From: Dactylonectria macrodidyma
Lineage: Eukaryota; Ascomycota; Sordariomycetes; Hypocreales; Nectriaceae
Direction: 5' to 3'
Length of the DNA: 64,000 bases
NCBI GenBank assembly: GCA_020744425.1
Contig: JAGMUV010000028.1
Coordinates: 806,001 to 870,000 of the forward strand
Within the stretch, counting starts at the first letter, position 1, and each line of letters begins with the position of its first letter. Under the pieces are notes generated by a model that was not told the origin of the DNA, ran no database searches, and saw only the letters and a list, made by a program, of their open reading frames with translations. The position numbers and the translations under genes are program-made. Positions 30,182 through 41,199 of this stretch are shown piece after piece.

Positions 30182-32068
30182 ATGAGTTCTTCATCAATTC
30201 GTAATCTCTCTTCAGATTCACATAGCCCAGAGCCTGCTCTACATACAGTGCAAAAATGGATCAATCCTGCCACCGGGAAGCTCAAGTTTTCGCGATTTAC
30301 TTCCGACAATGTTGAGCAACGCACATTAGCTGCATCAGAGCTATTCCAAGCCGGTTATTACACTTCCGTTGCAGCAGCAGCAAGAGATGCCCAAGTCACG
30401 TATAGAAGACTCCGATCCCGTCTCTCAGGAGCGAAGCCGGTCACTGAAAATAGCAGTAACCGCACTCTCTTAACGGACACGCAGGAGGAGGCAATACTTT
30501 ACTAGGCACATCGCCGAGTCACACAACGCCACCACATTCAACATCGGGCTCTTCAGCAAAATGCAAATGCTATTTTGAAGGCATCCGGAGCCTCAAATAG
30601 AGCCTCAAAAAGCTAGGCAAAGAGATTTATGAAGCGTTGGAAGCATACCTTTCACATCAAGAAGTCCACAACCCGAGATGTGAAGCGAAAAGCTATATAA
30701 GACTGGGTTCACATTGAAGCATTTTATCAAGGCTTTCAAAGCTGTATCGATAAAAATAGCATCAAAGCCGAGAATGTGTAGAACTTTGATAAGACTGGCT
30801 TTATGATCGGATATCTCCTGAAAGGCACTTTTATCTGGACTTTTTTAGAGGTTGAACAGCCTGTTCTAACTAATGCACACACCACGGTCTCTATGACTTC
30901 AGTTAAGTCGATTTCCACAACTGGGAGGTCAATACCCCGGTTCCTTATCCTTCCTAGTGTTAACATTCCGGTCAAATGGGTTCAAAATCGCCTCAACCCG
31001 GATACAACTATCACGACTAACACCAAGGGCTACATCAATAATATCATAGCTCTTGAGTGGGTTATACATTTCGAGAAGTTGACCCGACTAGCAGATCCTA
31101 GGGAGAAACGGCTCCTTCTTATGGATGGCTGTGAAAGCGACTTTACACATAAAATCTTCTATTTCTGCAGTCAACACAACATCGAGCTTTTCCCCATGCC
31201 TCCACATCTCACACACTATCTTCAACCTCTTAATGTAGGCGTTTTTAACGCATACAAGCAGTGGCATCAGCATATCCTTTACAGGGAAGTTGCTGATGGA
31301 GCTGCGGACTTCAATAAGACCGACTTCCTATATCACCTTCAAGAGATTCGAGACCGGACGTTCAAGAAGGACACAATCATAGCCGCCTAGGAGAAATGCG
31401 GGTTATTTCCTCATAATCCTGCCAGGGTTCTTAATGTCCTTACTGATCCGCTGTCTTCACTAACTAATGAGACTTCAACCAAGTCCCTTCCAGGGTATAT
31501 AGGGATTGGGTCTTCGTCTCCATTACAGTCATCTCATAGTGGTGAAGTCGACAGAATATGAACACCAAAGACCCCCCAAAGAGTGCCTCCATCGCAGTAT
31601 AACTAGAGGGAGGCGCCACCGCCACCACTACGAATGCGGACTATTAAGAGATATCAGGACTATGTACAGCTTCGTATTATAACCTCAATTGGCTCTAGAA
31701 TACCGTTGACTCCGTCAGTCAGCCGGGTATTTGACCATGCAGTTAGGGCAACTAACACACTTACACTCAACGGCATTACTGCAACCGCAGAGATGTACCG
31801 TCTCAAAAGCAAGGCAGTAAGACGGTCCGACCTACAATTACAGACGGGACTTATAGCTAAATACAGGCCAATTAGTGTCGGCGATGCTAGGCTCCGAGTT
31901 TCAAAGGATGAGCACAACAGACTGGCTGCACAGGATGATAAGGAAAGGCGTCTTTTAAAGAGAGATACACAAGACGAGTGTCTCTTCCTAAAGAGGTGAG
32001 TACGTGATGCGAGGTCTAGAGTCAGGAATAGGATCACATTACAGGAACCCATTCCTATGAGTCAATGA
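30182..32068 (+). pseudogene. full-length pogo transposase frame with about eight in-frame stops and no frameshift
   Basis: Starting at ATG 30182 the same frame (629 codons) carries an N-terminal HTH (AARDAQVTYRRLRSRLSG), a CENP-B-like region, the DDE core and a basic C-terminus, ending at TGA 32066. In-frame stops occur after ILY (30503), in KS-AKRF, AI-DW, ENV-NF, AA-EKC, RI-TPK, YN-REA and KR-VRD; all are TAG, TAA or TGA that one transition would turn into Gln, Trp or Arg. The Glu after the first catalytic Asp reads Lys (NFDKTGF) and the third Asp reads Asn (QPLNVGV), again transitions. The transposase is dead. The Copia insertion lies 98 bp before its ATG. Confidence 0.85.
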
Positions 32069-32104
32069 GTTAAGACGGACCGGCGCCTGCACTTAGACTC
32101 TCAT

Positions 32105-32512
32105 ATGTGGCTTGCGCAGAAATATGCTCTTCATCGCCAGCTTCAATATAAGGGAATACCGCAAAATCGATGGCAAGGAACAGGAACTTGGCCACAGGAC
32201 TACGACCCCGAGGTCGTCAAGGAGGCAGTCAACTTCTTCAGACTCGATGCACAAACGCGGGCGGCAGGAAAGAGAGCTCTAGTCTATGAGATCGATGGGA
32301 TTGATATTATATCTGAAGATACTATTCAGTACATGATACAGAGTAAGTTATATAGCGAAAATGGAGTTACAGACAAAGATATCGCCGAAGTCAACCGACG
32401 TACTACCCGCAAAGTAACTTACGCCACATCCGATCGAACATGCTTCTCTTTGGAGCAGCGAAAGCCCCCTCGAACGGCGTCGGTCGACCCAAAACAATAT
32501 CTCCTCTTATGA
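32105..32512 (+). other. unidentified ORF, 135 codons
   Basis: Open frame with WLAQKYALHRQL, TGTWPQDYDPEVVKEAV and YEIDGIDIISEDTIQYMI; composition looks like protein, but I do not recognise a family. It overlaps the following transposase in another frame, and may be a remnant of a host gene or of the transposon's N-terminal region. Confidence 0.3.
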
Positions 32513-33180
32513 TGACCGCTTTGCGTGCTGAACTCGCTGCCACCTCCTGCATGAATATTCGTGAAATGGTCACCTGCCTTCATAAGGAGTTTGACGTTAT
32601 TGTGTCTAAGTCTGCCATTAGCCGAGCCCTAAAAGAGGCGAGATGGTCTTATAAGGTGGCAAACGTTATTGCCAAGGAGCGTAACGAGGATCTTCGAGAG
32701 GAACATAGCTACAAAAGGTCATTTTACCACTCCTATCAGATGGTTTTCATAGACGAGTCTGGAAGCGATAGAAGTATCGGGACTAGAAACAAAGGCTGGG
32801 CTCCTGTCGGGGTCACGCCTACTCAAGTCAAGCATTTCTACCGTGGCCAGAGACTCCAAATCCTGCCCGCCTATACCCAAGAAGGTGTTATTCATTTTCG
32901 AGTATATGATGGATCAACCGATGCTGAGATCTTTGAGGATTTTATCGAGGAACTCTTGCCGTATTGTGGCAAATGGCCTGGCCTAAGATCCGTCCTGATT
33001 ATGGACAAAGCATCGTTTCACCACACGGAGAAAGTAACGCAGATGTGTCGAGATGCGGGCGTCGTATTGCTTTTCCTTCCACCCTACTCTCCTGACTTTA
33101 ACCCTATAGAGCGATTTTTTGGGGAACTGATGGATTCACTAGCTACGCCAAAAGTTCAGGGTGCCCGCTTATTGCTATAG
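32440..33180 (+). pseudogene. Tc1/mariner-type (IS630 superfamily) transposase, C-terminally truncated
   Basis: The frame holds GRPKTISPLMMTALRAEL and ISRALKEARWSYK (helix-turn-helix), then the DDE_3 core: MVFIDESGSDRSIGTRNKGW (first Asp), RSVLIMDKASFHH (second Asp; Lys where Asn is usual) and LPPYSPDFNPIERFFGEL (last acidic region). The sequence then diverges (DSLATPKVQGARLLL) and stops at 33178, short of the usual C-terminal 60-80 residues. The 5' start of the original gene is unclear. Terminal repeats were not found. Confidence 0.75.
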
Positions 33181-33278
33181 CTAGGATTAATCCGATACAT
33201 AATCCAACAGGAACTTAAAAACTACATTAGGAGCTAACCGGAGGTGCGCTGGGGATGACTAATCGGGTAATTTGACAG

Positions 33279-33924
33279 GGCGACTGATAGATGGGCCGCC
33301 CCGTACACGCACGCCTGGTCCGATTAGTCAGCAAAAGCACTATAAATCTCCCCCTAAGTGCCCCTAAGGGCTCTATAACAACAATGGACCTCCCACCTCA
33401 ACAGCTTTATACCTCACGAGAAGATCTTGAATTAGATCTTGCAATTTATGCAGCAATTGGAGGCTATAAATTTATTATTCGCCGCTCACGTTCATTTTGG
33501 CAAGGCTCTGAGCGACCTACTATTTTATATGCTTGCAATCGCTGGCGTCAAGGCTGCCAATTTTCAATCCTAGCTAAAGAAGACTCTTATGAGTTATGGC
33601 ACCTCAAACATCGCACTGAAGCCCGATTTTCTCACCACAACCACGGGCCCCAGCAGCCCCGAGAGCCCCAGCAGCCCCGAGAGCCCCAGCAACTCCAAGA
33701 GCCCCAAGAGCCTGAGCTGCAGGAGGCGCTAGAAAAGAAATTACCTACCTGTAGCAAATGTCATATAGAAGGCCATAGAAGGGGTGCAAAATGCTGTATT
33801 TTGCGTGGTCGAGATAGCCCATAAATACAGGGCCCTTAGGGGCACTTAGGGGGAGATTTATAGTGCTTTTGCTGACTAATCGGACCAGGCGTGCGTGTAC
33901 GGGGCGGCCCATCTATCAGTCGCC
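33279..33924 (+). mobile_element. 646 bp MULE-type element with 92 bp perfect terminal inverted repeats
   Basis: The left end 33279-33370 (GGCGACTGATAGATGGGCC..) and the right end 33833-33924 are exact inverted copies over 92 bp. The element is flanked by the 9 bp duplication ATTTGACAG (33270-33278 and 33925-33933). Long inverted repeats with a 9 bp duplication are the mark of Mutator-like elements. It has no transposase domain, so it is non-autonomous, but its single ORF is open. Perfect terminal repeats mean recent mobility; a related autonomous MULE should exist in the genome. Confidence 0.9.
33384..33824 (+). CDS. FAR1-like zinc-finger protein carried by the MULE, without transposase core
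   Basis: 146 residues from ATG 33384. Residues ~10-88 look like the FAR1/WRKY-GCM-type DNA-binding domain found at the N-terminus of MULE transposases: GGYKFIIRRSRSF, Cys51 and Cys58 (CNRWRQGC), W72HL and HHNH at 84-87, i.e. a C-C-H-H zinc site. A PQQPRE repeat linker (~89-110) follows, then a second small motif CSKCHIEGHRRGAKC (C123, C126, H131, C137), like the zinc knuckle near the C-terminus of fungal MULE transposases. The catalytic DDE domain (several hundred residues) is missing, yet the frame is intact, suggesting an in-frame internal deletion. The product could bind MULE ends; it cannot cut DNA. No signal or membrane segment. Confidence 0.7.
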   Translation: MDLPPQQLYTSREDLELDLAIYAAIGGYKFIIRRSRSFWQGSERPTILYACNRWRQGCQFSILAKEDSYELWHLKHRTEARFSHHNHGPQQPREPQQPREPQQLQEPQEPELQEALEKKLPTCSKCHIEGHRRGAKCCILRGRDSP

Positions 33925-33964
33925 ATTTGACAGGGGTATGTTTGCAGGGATGAGCGGTCGATTT

Positions 33965-34010
33965 TTCGGTAGAGAATCCCGGAGCTTAAAAGACCCTTCG
34001 TACCGAAAGG
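33965..34010 (+). repeat. short repeat shared with 15.96 kb
   Basis: AATCCCGGAGCTTAAA.. to CGTACCGAAAGGCA matches the block just after the G28 run at 15966 with few differences. Family unknown. Confidence 0.6.
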
Positions 34011-34178
34011 CACTTATGGATTAATGTAGAGTCAGCCTTCGGCTGAATCAGAGTGCATGAGAACAACGGAACTATCGAGTGAGACCGACGTGCCATCAAG
34101 GATGCATGCAAACCATTCTGCGTCAGGGGAGAAGCAAAATGCGGTGACAGGCTTGTTCCAGCCAAAGAAATGGGCAAC

Positions 34179-34708
34179 TCAGGGGTATATCTCTGTTTCG
34201 GAGCCATCAAATCGGGGGAGAGGAGCTTGTTGAAGGGCTAATTTGGGAGTGGGTTCGCGGCCAGCCTGCGCATGACCAACAAGTCGTAGCGCAATGGCAA
34301 ACGCAGCTGGGGTCAGGAAACCTCTATTTTCCTTATCCGCAATCTGCCAGATCTATCACGAGATAGAATATTTAGCTAGACGATAAGGAAAAGTGAGACA
34401 AAAATTGCAAACATACCTCGCCAAGTATGAAAGGGCCTAGGCGGGTTTTCTGGAAGAACCTAACAGCGGTCTCGCCGACGATGACGCCGACGGCCTCCGA
34501 ATCGGCTTGCCGGAAGAGTTGGCCATATACTCGCTTCTCTTCGGTAGAGAGGTTGAAGGTCAGCGCAGCTATCGCAACTAGACTCAGCTCTGGATAGATG
34601 AAGGTGCTACCATGACGGAGGGCGTACCAGGAGGATCGGTCGCTATTGTCGCGCCGGGGATGGTCTCAGTTTTAACATCATCAATGGCGGCTGGAGAGGC
34701 TTCGTCGG
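34179..34708 (-). CDS. EH-domain exons (Ede1/Eps15-like), possibly the 3' part of the kinase gene
   Basis: Minus-strand exons 34708?-34628, 34577-34417 and 34352-34179, with introns GTACGC..TCTAG (50 nt) and GTATGT..GATAG (64 nt), encode one EH domain: TFNLSTEEKRVYGQLFRQ, VGVIVGETAVRFFQKTRL, then IWQIADKENRGFLTPAAF and ALRLVGHAQAGREP. EH domains bind NPF peptides; the conserved Trp and the EF-hand-like DKENRG loop are present. It closely resembles the N-terminal EH repeats of the endocytic scaffold Ede1, but only one repeat exists and the frame ends at TGA 34179. No start codon is visible, and the 5' exon stays open toward the kinase, 20 bp upstream. It is either the kinase's last exons or a stray Ede1 fragment. 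Confidence 0.65.
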
Positions 34709-34724
34709 AAGGTTGGCTGGTCTC

Positions 34725-36462
34725 TCAGTTAGTTGCTTGACTGTTTAGAGCCTTGGGATTGGTTACGAACGGGATGCAATCGTTATGGCCTGAATCATTA
34801 GCTACCGGGCCCTCGCTCGCGGCATCGACCCACCACTGGTCGTTTTTGTCGCTGCTTGTAGCACGATCATGGCAATTTTTTTCATCATAATGCCATACAG
34901 AGTTGCCCCAGGTTTTATCAACCTTCTCGCCCTGGCTGTCGGTGTTGATGTCGACATCGTTGTCATCGAAAGTGTCATTAGCAACTGGAATACTGTCACT
35001 GTTGGTGTCTTTCGCAACGAAGTCAAATCTACCTGCCACGAGATCTCCATCCTTGTTGGAAGAGTCACTGATCATTTCACTGATGCCGTCGTTTTTGCTA
35101 TCGATTGAAGTCTCGGCTGCTGTTCCGTGTTCGTGAGTGTCGTGAGTGGCTGGATCGTTGTACATGGTTGTCCATCGTCCAGAAGCTTCTTCGTCGCTAA
35201 CATTCATCTCTTCAAATTTCTTGACAGGTACGACATCGGGGGCTGAAAACCCGCTGGACTCCTGTGGGGGTAAGGGGGATGCCCGAATCTGGGTAACGAG
35301 CTCAGGATCAGATGATCCAGGCCCTCCGTGGTCTCGAGATATTAAGGGCAATGCAATGATGTTCCTTGGGGGAGGAGACCGCGAGGCTGGGCCGGGCGAC
35401 GATGCATTTATCCAACCGCTTTCCAGAGCTTGCGCCGCGGTGGGCCGCAGTCGCGGAGAGGTACTCAACACAGAGGTGATGAAGCTTGTGCACTCAGGGC
35501 TCAGTAAAGCATCCACTGGAAAAGAGTCGCCGTAGAAAACGTATCCGGTTAGGTTGGCTGGCTCAGGGAATGGTAGTCGTCCGACAGCGATGCGGTACGC
35601 CACGATACCGATGGCCCAGATGTCGACAGCGAGGGAATAAGCCGGGGCCGATGATATTTTGCGATCACCGGGTGGGAATATTCCTAGAACCTCAGGTGCG
35701 AGATATGCTTGTGTGCCTGTCTGTGTGCGTAGAGCTGTTGCCTCGATCTGCTTGCTCGTACCAAAGTCGGCAATCTTGACCCACCAGTTGGGGCCAGTAT
35801 GTTGTATGAGGATGTTCTAGCTCTTATCAGATGGCGATGTGACCATGGACATGGGTGGGACAACCTACACTGGGCTTTATATCGCGATGGGCAAAGCCAC
35901 TTTGGTGCATAAAAGCAATCCCCTGTAGAATCTGGAGTGTGATTCTTTTGGCCTCCGCCTCTTTAAGACGGCCCCTAGTGATGTAGGACTGCAAATCGCC
36001 CAAGGGAAGGTACTCCATAGTGATATAGATAGCGTCCGGGGTGTCATACCACCCGAAGGAGCGAACAAAACAATCTCGATACTGGAGGTTTTATCTCGTA
36101 AGCCATCAGGCAGTAACGCGCAAATGAGAGCAACGTACCCGCTGATGGGAAAACTTCATGATAGCCAAGAGTTCCCGAGACAAAAACAAAGGGTCGTACG
36201 CAGTAGAGCCACACCTGGTCCGAATCTCTTTGACGGCTCGGGCCTTGCCTGCGCGGGGGCCTGCTATGCACTGCTCAAGCCAGACATATCCAAAAGAGCC
36301 CTTGCCTAGTAGCTCGGTGCGCTTCCAGGTCTCTTGGACGCGTGTCCGCCACAGCCCGGTCATTGGGTTCGAGACATACTTGGTCTCCTGGGTGCAGCTA
36401 TCGCTGACGATGGTGCTGTCGAGCCTCCAGTCGAGGACCAGATCAGAGACGGCGTCGTCCAT
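34725..36462 (-). CDS. Ser/Thr protein kinase with acidic C-terminal tail
   Basis: Exons 36462-36139, 36081-35869 and 35816-34725 give 542 residues; introns are 57 nt (GTACGT..TCCAG) and 52 nt (GTAGGT..GCTAG). The kinase domain spans ~45-320 with all key residues: glycine loop LGKGSFGYVW (53-61), Lys78 in AVKEI, HRDIKPSN (Asp175), DFG (Asp196), YLAPE and SLAVDIWAIGIV. It resembles CAMK/RAD53-type kinases in the catalytic core, but no FHA domain is present. The ~220-residue tail is acidic and Ser/Asp-rich. The stop TGA at 34725 lies within a sequence that looks like an intron 3' end (CTAACTGAGAGACCAG), after which the frame stays open into EH-domain exons; the annotated stop may therefore be intronic. 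Confidence 0.8.
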
Positions 36463-36933
36463 TCTGCGCTAGAAGCGGCGAAACTGGCCGGTGATGCGAG
36501 AGGTGGAAGAAAATAGAGGCTGGCAACGAAGCGCGAGATTTCTGGCACATCGCCCCGCGGGCTCGATTGGGGACGCTAGTGGAGGGAGGAGGCCGAAGCC
36601 ACCAATCATGGAGGAATTCAGGCTGGGAATTGTGCAAGTCCAGTTGTAGGTGGCTGATCTCACAAAGGGTTACTATTGAAAGCTAGCCGCGGCAGGATGC
36701 ATAGGAATATTGTATTATTATTGATCTGACTAGCTAGAAAAGGGGAGACGCCGCGGTCAGCTTTGTGATCAGCGATGTCGGCTATTGCCTTACAAATTAG
36801 GTGTAAATCGGAACGGTGGCTAAACCCGGATTGTACGGTCGGATCCATACTAACACACCCCCTCAGATCTAGCACCTTCCGTGTAATTGATTTAATCTTT
36901 TAAGGTCATGATGAGACCGTTCCTTCTCCTAGC

Positions 36934-37432
36934 TGTGAGGTGCCTAATGAGAAGAGTGAAGGACGCAGCTCAATAGCATCCTAATAGCAGTAGTATAGAA
37001 GGTAGGGGTCATAATAGATACAGTCTGATCGCTGGCCTCCCCTATTCTAGGGGTCGGCCCCCCTTATATACATGCTCTCGCCGGTAGCTAGCTAGTAGCT
37101 AGCCCGGCCCTCGCTGGAATCCTCTGTCAGGCCTATAGGCACGTGACACTAGCTAGCAAAATGTATAGTGTTTTAATCACTGAAAAAGAATAAAAAAGAA
37201 TGTAAGTACGTAGAATTGAACTTTCGGTCTGCAAAAAGATTGTGCTGAGAGGGCTTCTTTTTGTCACGTGCCCCGGGCGAGTCACTGGCAAGGCACCTGA
37301 CGGAAGCATTTATAGTGGACTTAGGCCCTAGGATAGAGGGCCAGAGATTAATCTTACACCTACATGACCCCTACCAGTGACCCTACAGCTAGTGACCTGC
37401 GTCTCTCACTCTTCTCAATAGGCATCTCACAC
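36934..37432. mobile_element. ~500 bp TIR element (MITE-like)
   Basis: The left end TGTGAGGTGCCTAATGAGAA.. (36934-36970) and right end (37396-37431, read on the minus strand as TGTGAGATGCCTATTGAGAA..) are inverted copies over about 36 bp with a few mismatches. The interior has no ORF and contains GC-rich palindromic blocks (CTAGCTAGTAGCTAGC). No clear target duplication was found, so the superfamily is open. Confidence 0.55.
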
Positions 37433-37519
37433 TTTTATACTATCCCTATTGTTTGTGATATTAAATGTTAAGCTACTAAGCCACTGAGATTGTTATGATC
37501 ATACAAAAGACCCGTCTTC

Positions 37520-38156
37520 GTGACGACCCTGGCGATGTCCATGGTATTCCGCACCATCGCCGCAGCAACTGCGACCCTCCCCCAGGCCATGGCAATTTCT
37601 GGCTTCCTCGTTCTTGCACTGGTTACATACACCGGGTTTGTCCTCCCCGGCCCTTGTATGCACCCCTGGTCCAAATGGACCTCGTATATCAACCACTCTC
37701 GTATGCCTTCGAGGCATTGCTTGTTAACCAAGCACATGGGACCGACTATCCCTGCTCCAATTTGGTGCCTCCTTACCAGAACCTAACAGACGACACGTTC
37801 ATTTGCCCGGTCCCTGGATCTGTGGCCGGGGAGACTTACGTGAACGGGGACGCCTGGTTCGAGACGAGCTACAACTATAGCTACTCCCACTTATGGCGCA
37901 CCTGGGCATCATTGTCGGGTTCTTGTTCTTCTCCCTGTTCACATATCTGCTTGCCTCGGAACTTGATGTGAATTCCTCCACTGGCCCGGATGTCCTTATC
38001 TTCCTGCGTGGCTGCCTCCCTAGTACCATGGCACAAACCGACTTGAAGCTTAAGGGCAGAGTCGACGTCGAGCGGCCGCTGGTAGTCAGCAGCGCACCGC
38101 TTGAGATGGATGTGAACGAAGCGACATCACTGTACTGTACTCTAAGTTGCATATGA
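37520..38156 (+). pseudogene. PDR-type ABC transporter, C-terminal fragment with two frameshifts
   Basis: Three consecutive frames carry the conserved C-terminal part of pleiotropic-drug-resistance transporters: [17 protein letters not shown] and [12 protein letters not shown] in the first, [21 protein letters not shown] and NYSYSHLWR in the second, GIIVGFLFFSLFTYLLASE and LIFLRG in the third. Single-base shifts are needed near 37690 and 37893. Both nucleotide-binding domains and the first membrane domain (over 1,000 residues) are absent. Confidence 0.8.
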
Positions 38157-41100
38157 ATATATAACGCCCAGGAGATGATATTTATGACAGCTATTGCCGC
38201 CCACCGGATAGTATAGCCTAAGTTTCTGTCAAACCGAGCGCGGAGTTCACTTGAAAATTGACCTAGAGAACCTTGTCACAGCCTTCGCTCGCTTTTGTCA
38301 GCACCCCAAGGTCCTGACTCCATGGTGTGCCCCAGCCTAGTGCCGGGCAGAAAGGATCGCCTTCGGCAATTATGGACGGGTCTGAGCAGGTTAGATAGTT
38401 GTTGGCCCAACAGGTTGGAACGAACTTGGCCAATCCATGTCCTAGTTCCGCCGCAGGATCTGTACCGTGACAGCGACTGCTTGCTAGCTTGCTGTTGGCC
38501 TCGAAGCTATCTGTAAATACGCGCCTGCTCGAGGAGAACAGTAAATGTTGCCGCCAGGTCGCATTTCTGTGTTTTGTGGAGGAATCAGGTGGTGTCACAT
38601 ATCGGGATATCGGATTTTAACGGTTGTTGCGGAGGTGAAGCTTTCTGTCTTTCATCATAGGCGTCCATCGCCACTTGCCTCGTCAGAGGCCTCGTCAGCG
38701 GTCTAGCTTTTCCTTCAATCAAGTCAATAGCTAGATAAAGTCAAAGACCCCGGGGCATCCGGGGCCTCTCGGCTGTCCGAGGTCATCGTCAGTATCTTCG
38801 TCTATAAGACTGACCCAAAGACCCTCATTAGATAGGAAGAATACCAAGAGCTTCTCACACATATGATCATTTCCATCCGCTAGCTGCAACAGGTGGGAAG
38901 ACTTCGTCGAGCTCCATCTGATCTAATTGCTCGATCTTGACCTTCAGGGACGGCCTGTGGCCAGCTCCGCCTTTGGATTTGGATTACTAAGAATGCATGT
39001 GTGCCAGATGAAAATAATCGCTGGCCCCTTGGCCCGCTCGGATGCATGGTTTCTGCATCCGCGCACGAGAACCCACCTCGTCGTGCCGGGGTTTTGCTTT
39101 TTTTTTATAAAAAAAAAAAAAGAAATGGACAGAGGAGAGAAAAGGCGACTAGAGAAGGACCCTGAATTGGCTCACCATTGCGCAAACCCTGTACGGTCCG
39201 TACCATACAATCCCAGATTACTTGGCCCACATTGCACAAACCACAACGCAAGACTGCCAAGAATACTGGTTCCGTCGTGCCGGCTGAAGGATCGACAGTT
39301 CCAGATTTGGAGGCTCGACGACCAAATTAATGGCGCAGATATTTCAAGAGTAATATATGACCTATCTAAGCTATGGATTCTGAAAAAGTGTTGCGAAAGA
39401 TCCACCTAAGTCAATTTACCCGAGTCAAATGCATGACGATAAATCCAACGTCCTTCCTTAGAGCTTGTCGTGCAATGTTATAATTCACTTAGAGGCAATA
39501 TTACGGCTCCTCGTCCCTCAAAGATTCCTCCCTGTCATCGTGATACAGCTCGGGACACTTCGCGGTTTTCTGCTGCAAGATCCATCTCTTGGTCCACCAA
39601 GGCAAAACAGTCTTTAGCTGGTACGATGCGTGGACACATTCAGGCACCGCAAAAACATAGTCCAGCTCTTCGAGTCGAAAGAGTCTCAGCTGCTGTGTCC
39701 CCCGTCGGGGTGCGACCGGAAGCTACTAACTTTTCGTCACCTTACAGTGACCATTAAAGGTATCTCAGTTAGCGGCCAGGCCAACAGGGAACCGCCTGAC
39801 CGAGCGCTAACACCTCCTATATCAGTAGCCAAACTCCGGTCCCGACTTGCCCACGAGCGAACAATCCTTGTCTGTCTACCGTTGTCAGGCTCTATCCTTA
39901 CTAAGGCTGGCGTTCCGGCTGGCTCACTATGATGACGTAAAATTGCGACTCAGGGACCATGAAAGTGATGCCAGCAACAGCGGTCAAAACCACCGCTAGA
40001 ATGGAAGAACTGCCGACACAGGGCACCGAGAACATTATCAACTCCGCAAAGTTAGGCATGATATAACTGGCATATTGGGATCCCCTGCAGCAGTTGCGAC
40101 GTAGCGTAGGAAGAGCAGCGTCAGAAGGAGGAAGAACCGTAGTGAAGTAATCATCAAAAGAACCTGCTAGATATGCGCCATGAACCGCTGGGTCTAAAAC
40201 CTTGGCATTTCTAGCTTAAGACTCGATATTCTGTTGCTCAAAGCACGGCATCCGTACTTCTGATGCAAGCGTGGTTACCCTCACCGGGTGGGACCTTGCA
40301 GCGTCAGCTAAGCCCTTCTTGATCAGGTTAGTGTTCCGGACTCTGAAGCGGTCGTCCACCGTTGGATATGATGCTCCTGAGGTCTGACATCAAGCATGCG
40401 CCTCACTAAGTTACTTTCGCCATGGAGTAACCAACAAAATCCATCCGGGTACATGTTCGTGCCTATATTCCGTGGATTAACGTGCCCTACTTGCGTTCCC
40501 TAGTGATCATTTACCGACGAAGGAATTGCGGCCATGCAGCCTACTCATCGCAATGACTCATGGGTTTCTTGCACCTGCCCTCTCCAGGCTAACCCCATTC
40601 GAGACGATTTACCATGATAAGTAGGCTGGCCGATGGAACGCTCCGGCAAGAGAAGGGGAGTTGTAACAGGCCGGCCCAGAAATGGAACGGCCGATCTGCA
40701 GCAAGATGAAAGGGCAGAAAATGCCATTTTTTGCAATGGTGCGCTCAGGTTTAGATTCAAGATGGGTGTTATGGAGGTCTCCTAATGCCTAAGAGCGCGA
40801 AGATGAGCAGATACAGAGATGTCTGTGGTAATCTTGCTGTTTCTACTCCAAACCAAGACCGGATCCCACCGACATGCGTCATATTGCAGCAAAATCAATT
40901 AGCCTTTTTTCAAGAGCAGTGTATTACCGAGTCAGGGACTACTTACAACAGATAAATTGAACCTGCTATTGGGTGCTCTCGGCAAGCTACGAACACATCC
41001 CAAGGGAGCCTTGACATATATGAGGATGAGGACAAGGACACGGAAGTCGTGCTTGCTTTGGGTGACCCGCACTTCGGTAACGACATTCACGGAGCGGTAG

Positions 41101-41199
41101 CAGGTACCCCTAGAATCAGGTGATAGCGACCGATCATGGGCCTTTAGAGGTTGGTTAGGTTTGCCTGGAGCAAAAGTGAAAAGGGGAAAGGGGAATTAC
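38157..41199. other. 3 kb without a supportable gene
   Basis: Several ORFs of 70-160 codons exist (for example minus 38598-38263 and plus 38927-39409), but none shows a domain, and neighbouring frames are equally open. A T9/A13 palindromic run sits at 39098-39121 and resembles one at 63076-63101. Hydrophobic minus-strand stretches near 40000 might be further GPCR remnants; unproven. Confidence 0.35.

Noticed and set aside
36360..36663. Minus-strand ORFs upstream of the kinase start
   Set aside because: They are in other frames and would be in the leader of the kinase gene; no supporting motif.
38927..39409. 160-codon ORF
   Set aside because: Runs through a T/A homopolymer tract (poly-Lys), no motif, neighbouring frames equally open.
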